From Lolium rigidum (taxonomy: Eukaryota; Streptophyta; Magnoliopsida; Poales; Poaceae), in contig NC_061514.1 in the NCBI RefSeq assembly GCF_022539505.1, positions 330,071,090 through 330,135,089 of the forward strand: a DNA stretch of 64,000 nt, given 5' to 3'. Positions within the stretch are counted from its first letter, which is position 1, and each line of letters begins with the position of its first letter. Below are positions 23,193-34,538 of the stretch, one piece after another. Position numbers and translations under genes: made by a program. Under the pieces are notes generated by a model. It saw only the letters and a program-made list of their open reading frames with translations, did no database searches and was not told the DNA's origin.

Positions 23193-24037
23193 TGTAATAA
23201 CCCAGAACATAGGAACAACGAAGGGTAGATTTAGAAATGGGATGTGCATTTCATCGCAAAACGGGGGAAATTTTCGCGCCTTATTGCAACTAAACCTAAG
23301 AGGGATCGAGGTTCTCTCTCATTTTGCACTTAGGGTTAGGCAACTTGAGTTAGGGAAATTTCGACATGATCTCTTTTGTATCTTGTTGATTTGGGGAATT
23401 GATTTCATTTGACAAGTGTTAATACATTTAACAATAAGCATTGAACATTATAAAAAATAGAATTCATAATTTAAAACACAACTTATGAAATCAAACAACT
23501 TTGAATTTCAAAGTGAATAATAAATACAATATTTATTCCAGAATATAAATATTACATAAAGCAAAAGCTCATAAACAAAAACTTGGGCTTTATTGATATC
23601 ACAACACAGATTACATTGTCTTTACAATATTCTTGATACAAGAATTGATGAATAATAAACAGAAATGAAAATGAAGATTACAATATTATTCCTAAACTAA
23701 AACCTAGACTAAATGACTTGAAGTATTTCTTCATGGTCATGTCCATCTTCAAAACCTGCAAAACAAAGAACCAACACTAGCCAGAATGTTAGTGTTAGCC
23801 AAAGAATTCAGTTTGGACAGAACCAAGTGTCATGCACACTTGTGCTTGTCCAAAACCATGGACAACACAAGATAAGGGCAGCAGCAGACCAAACCTGAGC
23901 ACCACCAGGGGCTCAAGTTTCAGCATATGAGAGCACACAGCTCAAGTGTGCTGGGCAGCAACAGCAAGGCCATGCAACAGCATAGTCACCAAGCAAGCCA
24001 GGCTTGTGTGTCAATGCAAGGATAGAAGCAGGGTTCA

Positions 24038-24044
24038 TATAAAA
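24038..24044 (+). promoter_or_regulatory. TATA box of LTR A
   Basis: TATAAAA in GGTTCATATAAAAGGGACAC, repeated at 35384-35390 in the other LTR and conserved in reverse in A' near 42330. It is the best candidate for the element's RNA start and would make U3 about 0.87 kb and R-U5 about 4.2 kb. Confidence 0.5.
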
Positions 24045-25606
24045 GGGACACAAACCCTAGAAATAATAACCAGTCGACCAGATAAGATTCACCAGGTAAG
24101 GGTGAAGCAAGAACAAGCTCAGTTCATCCAGTTCTTGAGCAAGAACAGAACCAACACACACAACCACTCAAACCACCAGAGATCATGGTGACCTGAGAAG
24201 ATCATCCAAGATCTGGAGGTGAAGGGCTGTGACACAAACCCAAGTCTGCATCAACAAAGCATTTCTTTCTAGGAGCTGGAACAAGGTATACCTAGTTCCT
24301 GGAAAAGATCCAATGGATCTAATCCATCATATGCATGAAATAAGCATGGGATGAGCAGATGCTCATATGGGTAGATCATCACTTGGTTTTCACCAAGGAT
24401 TACTGCCAGTCAAAAGCCACTAAAATAGAAGTCATCCAGATACAGATCTTGTGCACAGAAGCTAGAAATCATGCACAGATGCACACACTAGCCAGATTAA
24501 ATACACAGACAGCACCCGTAGATGGCAAAGATTAGCAGCTAAGACTACACAGTAAATCCTAAGCATACAACCATCAGAAACCCTAGATTTCTTCACAGGC
24601 AAGCATATTGGCATTCATAGTTACTATGATCCCCAAATATGCAAGCAAAGATGAGTAGCCAACAAGATCCAACCAACTATGTGAGCAACCAGTCAGTAGC
24701 AAGGCTACTGAGGTCACATCACACTTAGCACCAATTAAGAGAAAGCCAAATAGATCACATCACTATCCAGAAATGGATTCAGACTCTAATTGCTTGTAAA
24801 GGAATCATGAATCATAAATTCATATACAAGCAAGTCATTTAAATCATCACTGCATAAGCAGTTCATCATAATTTAAGTAATACAAGCATGAATTTATCAC
24901 AGATCCATGCTAAGCATGACAGTAGCATACTGTTAAGCAACACAATTTAATTCATAGCCACTAGAGCAAGTCTAGATAGCTAAGATGAGCAACAGCACAA
25001 GTAAGCAATAGCACAGTGATGCTTGAGCATCAGCATCACCAGATAAGTGAATCATATAGCCACAGTATTAACCAGTAAGCTATCATCGACAATCAATTGA
25101 TCAAATGGATCAATCATAGCAAGCCAAGCTACACGGAGAAGTTAGCCAACAAGCAAGGAATGATCCAATGGATCATTGGCTTGCGAGAGGTAATCATTGA
25201 AGCATATCACGAGGCACCTACGGCACACACACAAGTGTCACGGATGCATCACAAGTACACCTAGACAAGCAAGCATGATAGACCGGTAAGCATAAGCAAG
25301 TCATAACCAAGCATAGCATGGCATAGTTAGCTCTTGAGCAAGCACAATAGAGCATGGCAAGTGTAGAGCATGCTAGGAGCAGCAGAGAAGCAAGCACGAG
25401 CATGAACAGCAAGCAAAGCAGCATGTGCCAGTACCAGTAAATGGTAATTGGGCCATGAACTTGCAATTAACAGAAGCACAGGCAATTTGCATAGGAATAG
25501 CATGGCTACGTGTGATCACGGGATCACCGAGAGAGCGACAGAGCATGAGGAGGAAGAAGAACGGTAACAAGGGGAGGCGCACGAGAGGAGAAGGTGGAGA
25601 TGCAAC

Positions 25607-26190
25607 ACTTACTTGCGCACGGAAGCGAGAGGCTAGGGCATGGCGAGGCGGTGCTCGCGCGGCCCTAACAGCTGCAAGTCCGGGGTAGGCGCCGACGTTA
25701 CGCCGGCGAACCCGGACACGAACCGGCACCACCGTAGCAAGCACACGAGGCGACGGCACGAGTGCGCAAGCGGCACCCGCGCCGAGTCAACCCCAGGCAC
25801 GTACCCATCGTCGGCGAGGACGAGATCTCGCCGGAGTTCGTCGAGGCGATTCTCCACGAGATCCAGATCGGAGGCGATTCGCCAGGAGAGGACGAGAAGG
25901 GAAAAACTGCGCGGACAGATCGATAGATCTGCTCGCGGCGGTTCAGGTTCGGTAGGTGGCTACGGCGGAGGAGCACGGCGATGGCCGGAGCGAGGCGGCG
26001 GCCATGGCGGCGACGCCATCGCCACGGGAGTCGCCAGAGGTTAGGGTTAGACGAGCGAGTGAGAGGGCCGAGTGAGAGTGAGTGAGGTGGGCCGCTTCGG
26101 CGCCACCGAACCCAAAGGGGACCAGCCTTATTGGGCCGTCCACGGGTTTAAGTTATTGGGCTGGGCCCAATATGGGTCCAGGGGGTATTT
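25607..26190 (-). promoter_or_regulatory. Host-promoter-like block with first-exon features, antisense in LTR A
   Basis: Read on the minus strand: several TGGGCC/GGCCCA (site II-like) motifs at about 26100-26180, CT-rich leader sequence with CTAACCCTAACC (about 26040), a GC-rich stretch with open frames, and a strong donor CAAGTAAGTG at 25607-25612. This is the layout of a plant promoter, 5' UTR and first exon, in antisense to the element. The second LTR carries the same block (36950-37530). It may be a captured host fragment or the LTR's own antisense promoter. Confidence 0.35.
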
Positions 26191-27780
26191 TGGTCTTTTT
26201 ACATTTAATAAAAGACCAAAACTTTACCAAATTTTAATAAATCATAAACAACTCTAAAAATCCAATAAAAATTGGATTTATGAATGAAAAATAAATCTTA
26301 ACAAGAATAAAATATGAAATGGAATTTATGAAACAAATTCAAAATTATGAATTTTAAGAATTTAAATAATAACTTGGAATTTAAAATTATTATTTCCTTG
26401 TATTTAAAATTCAAGGAAAAATCTCAAATAAGTTCAAATACTTATTTTCAAACATTTCAAAATGAAATTCTATTATTCCAAGTCATTTCTTTTGAAAAAG
26501 GGTATTTTTCCCAGAAAAATACTATACTCCTTTTATTTCCAAAAACTATAGAGGTAACTCTATAATTTTCAATTATTTTTGGAATGATTAAAGGAATCAC
26601 CAAGTAAATAGTTTTACTTTGAATTGTTGTACTTTGTGTGAATTAAAATGGTTTATACTTTTAAATCAATTGTAAATTACTGTCAAAGACATAAATCTTA
26701 AATACAACCCTAAATTGTAATAACTCAACGGGGTAAAGGGATTCAACATAAAATAATACATCCATGATTGCATTATTTGGATTTTATAACATTGTCCTTA
26801 CCGGACAATGATGCTTCTTACAAGAACCCGAGGTCCGAGGTTCCATCAGCTGCATTGAGCTGCACTATCTCGCGGTCCACGGGCAAGTTCACCCTTGCTC
26901 ATGTCAACTTGATTATTTTCTACTACTTTAATGCAAAGCTATATACTTATCATTCCTGCATCGCAAATGAAATGTTATTTTCCAACTATGAATATGACTA
27001 TGTGGCTGGCAATGGAACCATGGTATGTGTTGATATGGTGGAGGTTCCATTGCAATGGGTTATATCACCCTAGGATTAAATTACCAATGCCGTCCGGTGA
27101 TTCTAGCGCCGTACAAATCGCGTTGACCATGAGATCTATAATGGCTGCGGGGAAGCCGGTCGTATCTTTTCCCTTACGCACGCCAACGGATTGGTAGAGC
27201 CGGTGGGGTGTTGGAGGCACTTGCCGTAGGTTGGGATAGCCTTTTAAATCCCCATCCATTAGTGATGATGGCTCTACGATCTATGAAGGATTGTCCAAAG
27301 TACACCATGAGTAAAGCCGTATTATCGGGGAAGTCTACTGGAGGTGTGCGGGTGGACAAAAGGGTGGGTTTGCAGTCGCGGAGAAGGCGGTGTGGGCTTG
27401 GATCTTTATACCTGGCCTCACACCAAAGGAAGTGTGAACGGGGGCAAGTCCCTGCGGATGGCAAAAAGGGTGAGATCTCTTGTGGGAAAAGTAACGCACC
27501 TCTGCGAGTGTATCAAATTGTGGCTGTCACTCCTTGTTCCGGGAAGGGAGCTGCGAACGCGGCGAGGAAAGGAACTCCACGAAGTTCTGGTCAACTTGTG
27601 AAGGCGACGGGCATAGTTTTCATAATAAAAGCAACCTTTTGAAGAAATGTTTTCAAAACATGCATTGACCTGCGATTTCACGATCAATGGTCGTAGCTAG
27701 TGCATCAAACACCTTTTACTCTTTTAGAACTTGCTTGAGTACCTCTGTACTCACTTTCTTTCGACACCCTTGCTAGGCGT

Positions 27781-27924
27781 GATCCGGAAGTGGAGGCTAT
27801 CAACGATGGAGCACCAGAAGGAAGCTACGAGCTGGTCTACGAAGAACCTGATCTTACCGGCGGAGTGGAAGGCGTAGACTATGGGATAGTCTACGGACCA
27901 GATGACACGGAGGTGGAGGAGTAG
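27781..27924 (+). other. Conserved short coding block inside the LTR of element A
   Basis: A 47-codon acidic stretch (begins DPEVEAINDG, ends DDTEVEE and a TAG) near the 3' end of the LTR. The copy in the other LTR (39124-39267) differs at two positions, both synonymous third-codon changes (GGC/GGT and GTG/GTA). The upstream frame is disturbed at a CTG position. The protein is not recognised. It could be the C-terminus of a decayed captured gene or of an LTR-encoded protein. Confidence 0.4.
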
Positions 27925-28226
27925 TGACATACCTTAGCATCATAGAGCCGAGCAACGTAGAACTTACCTAAATAAGTTGTTGAGCTCTTTATATTTGTTA
28001 TGAGTTGTAATCGTACTTAAGTAGTATCTTAGGGTGTTCTCATAGGACTGTGAGAATACCAACTTGTTAAGACAATGTTTGTAATAAAGTATGGAGTGTT
28101 ATGACCTGCAATGTTTCGTTGTACCACTGCGAGGGATATGGCAAATTGTGAAGAAGTCCCTTCGCAAAGATCATATCAACGACTTGTATACTACAACATG
28201 CGGTGGTATCTTTGGGTCACCGCAGG

Positions 28227-28238
28227 TGGTATCAGAGC
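28227..28238 (+). other. Primer-binding site of element A (initiator tRNA-Met)
   Basis: TGGTATCAGAGC two bases after the LTR end CGCA, complementary to the 3' end of plant initiator tRNA-Met, the usual primer of chromodomain gypsy and copia elements. Confidence 0.92.
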
Positions 28239-28441
28239 AAATGTTGCGACCTTAGGTTGGAAAAACCTAGTATAGGGAAGAAACCTGTAGGAGTCTAGTA
28301 GAAATAGTAAAGGATTCTCTAGAAGTATGGTGATTATTCACTTGAGAATAGCAAAACCATATATTTTAGTGCGATAATTCTTTATTATAGCTATTATGAT
28401 GCATTATCACTACTAATATTCTGCTTTTGTATACGGCCATA

Positions 28442-29666
28442 ATGGCGAACACTTTTCCTAAGAGGACTTTGAGGAAGGTTGAGGGTTGGCTCGGTGATTA
28501 TGATGGACCAATAACGGCTCTCTGTGTGGGATGCTTGAAGGAACTTCATTGTGATCCACGGATACACGTTATCAAGTATACCTACTATGATGGGGAAATC
28601 CTAGCCAAGTGCGAGTATCGGTCCAACTACGGAAAAAGCTGGCGATGAGTCGTATAATGCCATACGGAGAAGCCAAAACTATCACCACAGCCTACCATAT
28701 GGGCCTATTCAAGGCAATCCTTGAGATAAGGCAGCACAAGTCGATAGAACTGCTATGTTCGAGTTTTCTCATATACCTCATGCCGAGGAAGATGAGGATC
28801 CCACTGCGAATCATTTGGTGTTAGCACACGAAGTCACGAAGGCTGCAGCACGGCACATGGATAGGCTGTAAGTCTTTATTGACCACGATGTACCTTTTAC
28901 ACATGAAGATGAGAGGTGAGATTGACCACATGCTAGCTGAGTTCACGGACCCTGATAAAGTCCAAACTCGGATGCGAGATTTGAGGGCACAACCACAACA
29001 TACTACACCTTTCTTTAACCCAGACAGCGATGTAGATTTGAGTGACCAGTGGTCCCAGAGAAATCCACTTACAAGAGATCCACTTACACCTAACTTTGTT
29101 CCGCACTATCCACACGTGTCAGCATCATATGATACTGGATATGGGGGAGACCATTCATGGAACATAAACTGCTCGGAGTCACCGATCGAGAACTCGACGG
29201 GTTGGCGTTTCGGGGAACCTTTCGGTGATGAGGAGGAGCCAATTCCATGTGATACAGGAGATGAGAGTGATGCGGTTAACCAGAATGTTAACCAAAGCTA
29301 TGGGCAGAAGGAGCAAGACACCAACTCCATTTCTTTAGATTTGGAGATGGGATTACCCAAAACATCCCGGTACGTCGTAGGTGAGAGTTACGGAACAAAG
29401 AAAAAGAAGAAGAAGAAGATGAGGGGTCAAGTGAATAGGAATCCTCCATGGATGATTGGAGAAGAGGAGCTGTATTCCACGGGGATATGTATGAGTCTTT
29501 ATCTAGTTACTTTGGCATGACGGATCTCTGTCTCGGCACTTCGTCCGATTCAGACTACATACCTACGGGAAGAACCTTCATTCCGGACGGTCTTCGGAGG
29601 ACAGACCGCTGTACCGGATGGACCCCAGGGATGTATGCGGAGGCGAATGAAGATGATGAGGAGTAG
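28442..29666 (+). pseudogene. Extra coding region between primer site and gag in element A
   Basis: Starts ATG GCG AAC ACT at 28442 (MANTFPKRTLRKVEGWLGDY) and reads as one protein of about 400 residues broken into four or five frames: 28442-28648, about 28660-28760, about 28750-28870, 28900-29450 and 29448-29666 (ends EANEDDEE). The N-terminal part has a C-x2-C pair (CVGCLKELHC), the middle is helical (AYHMGLFKAILEIRQHK) and the C-terminal part is acidic with a Lys-rich patch (KKKKKKK near 29400). No known domain is recognised. Most chromodomain elements go straight from leader to gag, so a leader gene is unusual. The sharp coding character shows that it was selected until recently. Confidence 0.55.
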
Positions 29667-29951
29667 AGCTCCAAGGAAGAATAAAGTAATCTAGGTGGTA
29701 TTGTAATAGAACGTATTTTAAATTTCCGTTGGCTTGGGCTTTGAGCCAAATAAGTGGTTTATATATACCACATGTAATATAAGTTTGTGAGTGTGTTATG
29801 TATTATACGGTGTATATACATAATAAATGTTTGTTTTGGATTTGCTTCTTGATTTCATTGTGTGACTAGTTACGGGCAATGAGTTGAGCTCGGAAAACAT
29901 TCGCATGGTGTAATTATGAGTAATCGCTCTTTGTTACGGGACTAGGGGGAA

Positions 29952-31120
29952 ATGGCGTTAGTAGAAACCGAAGAGGCTCGCAGAGAGCGGGAAGCCGAGA
30001 GAGAAAGAGGAGGCGGATGCGGCAGCTAGAGCGAGAGAACGCACCACCACCACCACACCCAATGTTGCACCCGGACTTCCAACGGTATATGAGGTCAATG
30101 GAGGAAGATAGGAGGCGTTACCAGGAAAGCCAGAGCAAGAACATGCAGGATTTCTTTACCCATGTCATTAATGATAGGGGTAATGAAGGCAAGGGAGTAA
30201 CTCTATCGGACTTCCAAAATGCAAGACCACTACCATTTACATCAGCTCCAGAACCAATGGACGCTGAAGATTGGCTCATGGATACGGAACGGAAGTTGAA
30301 GACCGTTGGTTGCAACGATGAGGAGAAGATCAGATATACCACTTATCTGTTGTCAGGACCAGCAGCATCATGGTGGGAGAACCTTGTAGCAGTACACCCT
30401 CCAGATAAGGTATTCACCTGGGAGGAGTTCAAGAAGAAGTTTCGGGATGCTCATGTTCCGGACAGCGTGGTGGAGTTGAAGAAGAGGGAGTTTGAAGAAC
30501 TAAGACAGAATACTGCACCCATCATGCAGTATGTTCGGGATTTCAATAGGTTATCCAGGTATGCACCTGAGGATGTAGATACGGAGGAGAAGCGGAAGAA
30601 GCGGTTCATGAAAGGCATGAATCCATACATGAAGATGCAACTGAGGTTGGCACGGACTGCTGAATTCCAGGAACTGATTGACTCGGCAATCACTTTCGAG
30701 GATGATTACCGGCAAGTCCAAGAGGACAGGAGGAAGAGGGCTCGTATAGAGCCAAGGAAGTACCCAATCAGTAAACCAACACCTGATCGGAGTTTCAAAC
30801 CCCGATACCGACCTACTGCGGTAATCAATACAACGGGGAGGTCGAGTCGAGAATCCAATCAACCGGATCATACGCAACAATTGTGGCCTAAGAGGTCATT
30901 TGCGGAAGGATTGTCGGAAACCCGAATCATCTGTTATGGTTGTGGGAAGGATGGACACATCAAGCCGGATTGTCCAAACAAGGCGTCTTGGAGCGGACGA
31001 GCTGCGGAGGACGAGGTGGAAACAACAACAACAACACGCAACAACAACAACAACAACAACAACAACAACCGCAACTACAACAACAACAACAATAAGAGGG
31101 AAAGCCTTATGGAAAGCTGA
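29952..31120 (+). pseudogene. gag of element A
   Basis: The likely start is ATG at 29952 (MALVETEEARRERE), shifted out of frame before 30017. From 30017 the frame is open for 367 codons. It has a retrotransposon-gag core (about residues 85-180, with WWENL and FRDAHVP) and a CCHC zinc knuckle C-x2-C-x4-H-x4-C at 30932-30973. The tail is normally Gln/Asn-rich. Here it is read in another frame after about 31000 and stops at 31120. Capsid and nucleocapsid roles follow from the family. Confidence 0.85.
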
Positions 31121-31207
31121 ATTGCACATCTTTGGAACAAGCGGAAGAGTCGGATCAAACGGTCTTAGGTACGCTAAGCATTCTTACTCATCCTGGCAAA
31201 GTATTAT

Positions 31208-34200
31208 TTGATACTTGGAGCAACCACATCATTTCTTGCATTGGAGTTTGTGGAAAAATTCGGGCTTAGATGTTCTAAGTTAGAAACCCCTATAAGCTGT
31301 TCTATCCGCGGGGGAACGATCTTAGTAACCCACGTGAAAGAAGCACAAGTCCTAACCATATGTGATTGTGTGTATTTCGCGGACCTATTCATCATACCCA
31401 TGAAGGACATATCGGTCATCCTAGGGATGGATTGGTTGACAGAAAATGGAGCGGTGATTAACTGTGGAGACAAAACAGTATCACTTCGCAACTCCATCGG
31501 AGGTCGAATAGTGTTCCAAGGAGATAAGTACAGTGAGTTGGAGATCGGATTGGAACTAAATAGTTTGAAGGAAGTGAGAATTGAGGATATTCCTGTAGTG
31601 AATGAGTTTAAGGATGTATTTCCTAAGGAACTACCGGGAATGCCACCCGATAGAGAGATAGAATTCACAATCGATGCGATTCCGGGCACGGCACCAATAG
31701 CACAACCACCATATAAGATGGGGCCAAAGGAGTTAGTGGAACTGAAAGCTCAGATAGATGAGCTGGAACAGAAGGGATTTATTCAAGAAAGTGTGTCACC
31801 ATGGGGTACACCAGTTATTTTTGTGGATAAAAGAGATGGAGGAAAGAGGATGTGTGGAGATTACAGAAATTTGAACAATGTAACTATCAAGAACAAGTAT
31901 CCTTTACCTAGAATTCAAGACCTTTTTGATCAAGTTCAAGGAGCGGGAGTCTTCTCGAAGATAGATTTAAGGTCCGGATACCATCAAATCAAGATCAAGA
32001 AGGAGGATGTACCAAAAACAGCGTTTGTATCAAGGTATGGACACCATGAATACTTGGTTGTACCATTTGGACTAACAAATGCACCAGCAATTTTCATGAA
32101 TTTGATGAACAAGATATTCATGAAGTACTTGGACAAGTTTGTGATAGTGTTCATAGATGATATTCTAATCTATTCCAAAGATAAAGAAGAACATGCCAAG
32201 CATTTGAAGATAGTTATGCAAACTTTGAGGGAACATCAGCTATATGCGAAGTTTAGCAAGTGCAAATTTTGGTTAGATAGTGTTGAATTTCTTGGACATG
32301 TCATAACCAAAGAAGGCATAGCGGTGAATCCAAGCAAGGTTCCGTCCGTATTGGAATGGAAATCACCTAAAAATGCTAAGGAGATACGAGGATTTCTTGG
32401 TATGGCGAGGCTATTATCGGAGATTCATAGAGGGATTTTCGAAGATTGCGGGACCAATGACCAAGTTACTCAAGAAAAATACTCCATTTGTGTGGACGGA
32501 TGAGTGTGAAGCCGGCTTCCAAACACTCAAAGATAAGTTAACCACGGCACCGGTGTTAGCAGTTCCTGAACCTGGAAAGGATTACACGGTGTATTGTGAT
32601 GCTTCCAAGAATGGACTTGGATGTGTTCTTATGCAAGATCGGAAGGTAATAGCTTATGGATCAAGACAGTTGAAACCACATGAACACAACTACCCAGTAC
32701 ATGATCTCGAGTTAGCGGCAGTTGTGTATGCTTTGAAGAGTTGGAGACAATTTCTATATGGATCCAAGTGTGAGTTATACACCGATCACAAAAGTTTGAA
32801 ATATTTCTTCACCCGAAAAGAATTAAACATGAGACAGAAGAGATGGTTAGAGTTGATTAAGGATTACGATCTTAAGATCAACTATACACCAGGCAAAGCT
32901 AATGTAGTAGCAGATGCCCTAAGTAGGAAGAGTACGGAGAATCAACCTACGGAATGGGAGATTCCAAAGGAACTTCGGAAAGAGTTAGAAGATGCTCAGA
33001 TTTTGTTTATTCAAGGTGATGTCAAAGGAAGTATAGCAACCATGAGGATTATGGATGAGATGTACTCGGACTTGAAATATGAGATTATCCGAAAGCAAGC
33101 GGATGATTTGTTCATCCAAGAGGAAATCAAGAGGATTGGCGAAGGAAGACCATCGGAATTCCATCTAGGGGATTTTGATTCATTATACTTCCGAGAAAAG
33201 GATACGTGTACCGGATGATCCGGAAGTGAAGTCAATCATATTAAAGGAAGCACATGAAACCCCTTATTCAATACATCCAGGAAGTACTAAGATGTATATG
33301 GATTTGAAGGAGATGTTACGGTGGAACAACATGAAAAGAGAAATAGCACAATATGTCTCGGAATGTCATACATGTCAACGAGTGAAGGCGAGCATCGAGT
33401 CCTGCGGGATTACTCAAACCACTAGAGATACCGGAATGGAAATGGGATGAAATAGGAATGGATTTTGTTACTGGTTTACCAATGACTAGTAAGAGGAAGG
33501 ATATGATATGGGTAATAGTGGATAGACTCACCAAGAGTGCTCATTTCATAGCCGTAAACACAAAAGATACTGCAGAAAAGCTTGTGGATATATATGTGAA
33601 GGAGATTGTTAGCAAGCATGGAGTACCAAAGAAGATAGTCTCAGATAGAGGTTCAATTTTCACATCAGCATTCTGGAAACAACTACAAGAATCTTTGGGA
33701 TCCAAGTTGGATTTCAGTACAGCATACCATCCACAAACCGGAGGACAAACCGAAAGAACCAATCGGATACTTGAGGACATGCTTAGAGCTTGTGCTGCGA
33801 ACTTTGGAGGCTCATGGGAGGACCATTTACCTTTAGCGGAGTTCTCATATAACAATAGTTATCGGAGTAGCATCCGGATGGCACCGTACGAAGCATTGTA
33901 CGGAAGGAAGTGTAGATCACCAATTTGTTGGTTTGAAACCGGAGAAAACAAGGAGTTTACACCGGACTACATCAAGGAGAGACAAGACGTCATCGAGGTG
34001 ATCCGGGATAGACTCAAAATAGCTCAGAGTCGTCAGAAGAGTTACGCCGACTTAAAGAGAAGAGATTGGGAACCGAAAGTGGGAGACATGGTATATTTGA
34101 AGGTTAACCCAATGAAAGGACTTAAGAGATTCGGAGTGAAAGGAAAGTTAAGCCCTCGATATATTGGACCATTTAAGATAATCAGTCAGAATCGAGGAAC

Positions 34201-34468
34201 AGCTTTTGAGTTGGAGTTACCGGCACAACTAAGTCAAGTTCATAATGTATTTCATGTATCACAACTCAGGAAGTGTTTGAAGGCACCGGATGATCCCATC
34301 ACATATGAAGAAATAGAATTGCAATCTGACCTAACTTATGTGGAAAGACCGGAAAAGATCTTAGAAGTACAGTGGAAGAAGTTAAGAAACAGGGCAATCA
34401 AATACTGTAAAGTGCAATGGCAACATCATCTGAGCGAGAAGCAACTTGGGAGACGGAAGAAGAATTAA
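31208..34468 (+). pseudogene. pol of element A: protease, RT, RNase H, integrase, chromodomain-like tail
   Basis: Order seen: protease (active-site DTGA near 31211, split by an extra T, with ILGMDWL near 31410); reverse transcriptase with FIDD at about 32150-32161; RNase H (YCDAS near 32590, [10 protein letters not shown] near 32780); integrase HHCC finger (H...H...CHTC near 33240-33380); DDE core (VDRLTKSAHF, SDRGSIFTS, TERTNRILEDML, 33520-33780); GPF module (GPFKI near 34170); and a C-terminal segment resembling a chromodomain. Frame breaks lie near 31214, 32405, 33193, 33388-33410 and 34430. The first four are at CAG/CTG-type positions, and two of these can be checked against A', where the same sites are unbroken. 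Reported as broken because the given sequence is not one frame. Confidence 0.92.
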
Positions 34469-34526
34469 GGAAGTCTTACCCCGAGATGTTCGAGTACCAA
34501 TCTTAACTTCGGGACGAAGTTTACGT

Positions 34527-34538
34527 TAGGGGAGAGGC
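34527..34538 (+). other. Polypurine tract of element A
   Basis: TTAGGGGAGAGGC immediately before the 3' LTR start TGTAATAACCC. Confidence 0.8.

Larger units (their letters stand above)
23193..28224 (+). mobile_element. 5' LTR of element A (5032 bp)
   Basis: TGTAATAACCCAG to GGGTCACCGCA. It aligns end to end with 34539-39568 (5030 bp). The differences are few and mostly at CAG/CTG (for example GTTTCAGCAT against GTTTCGGCAT). It contains a TATA box at 24038, a GC-rich promoter-like block on the opposite strand (25607-26190) and a short conserved coding stretch (27781-27924). The parts at 23300-24000 and 24300-25400 are A/C-rich and show nothing recognisable. Confidence 0.93.

Noticed and set aside
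31021..31090. CAA/ACA run as a microsatellite of interest
   Set aside because: It is the Gln/Asn-rich tail of gag in element A, a normal composition.
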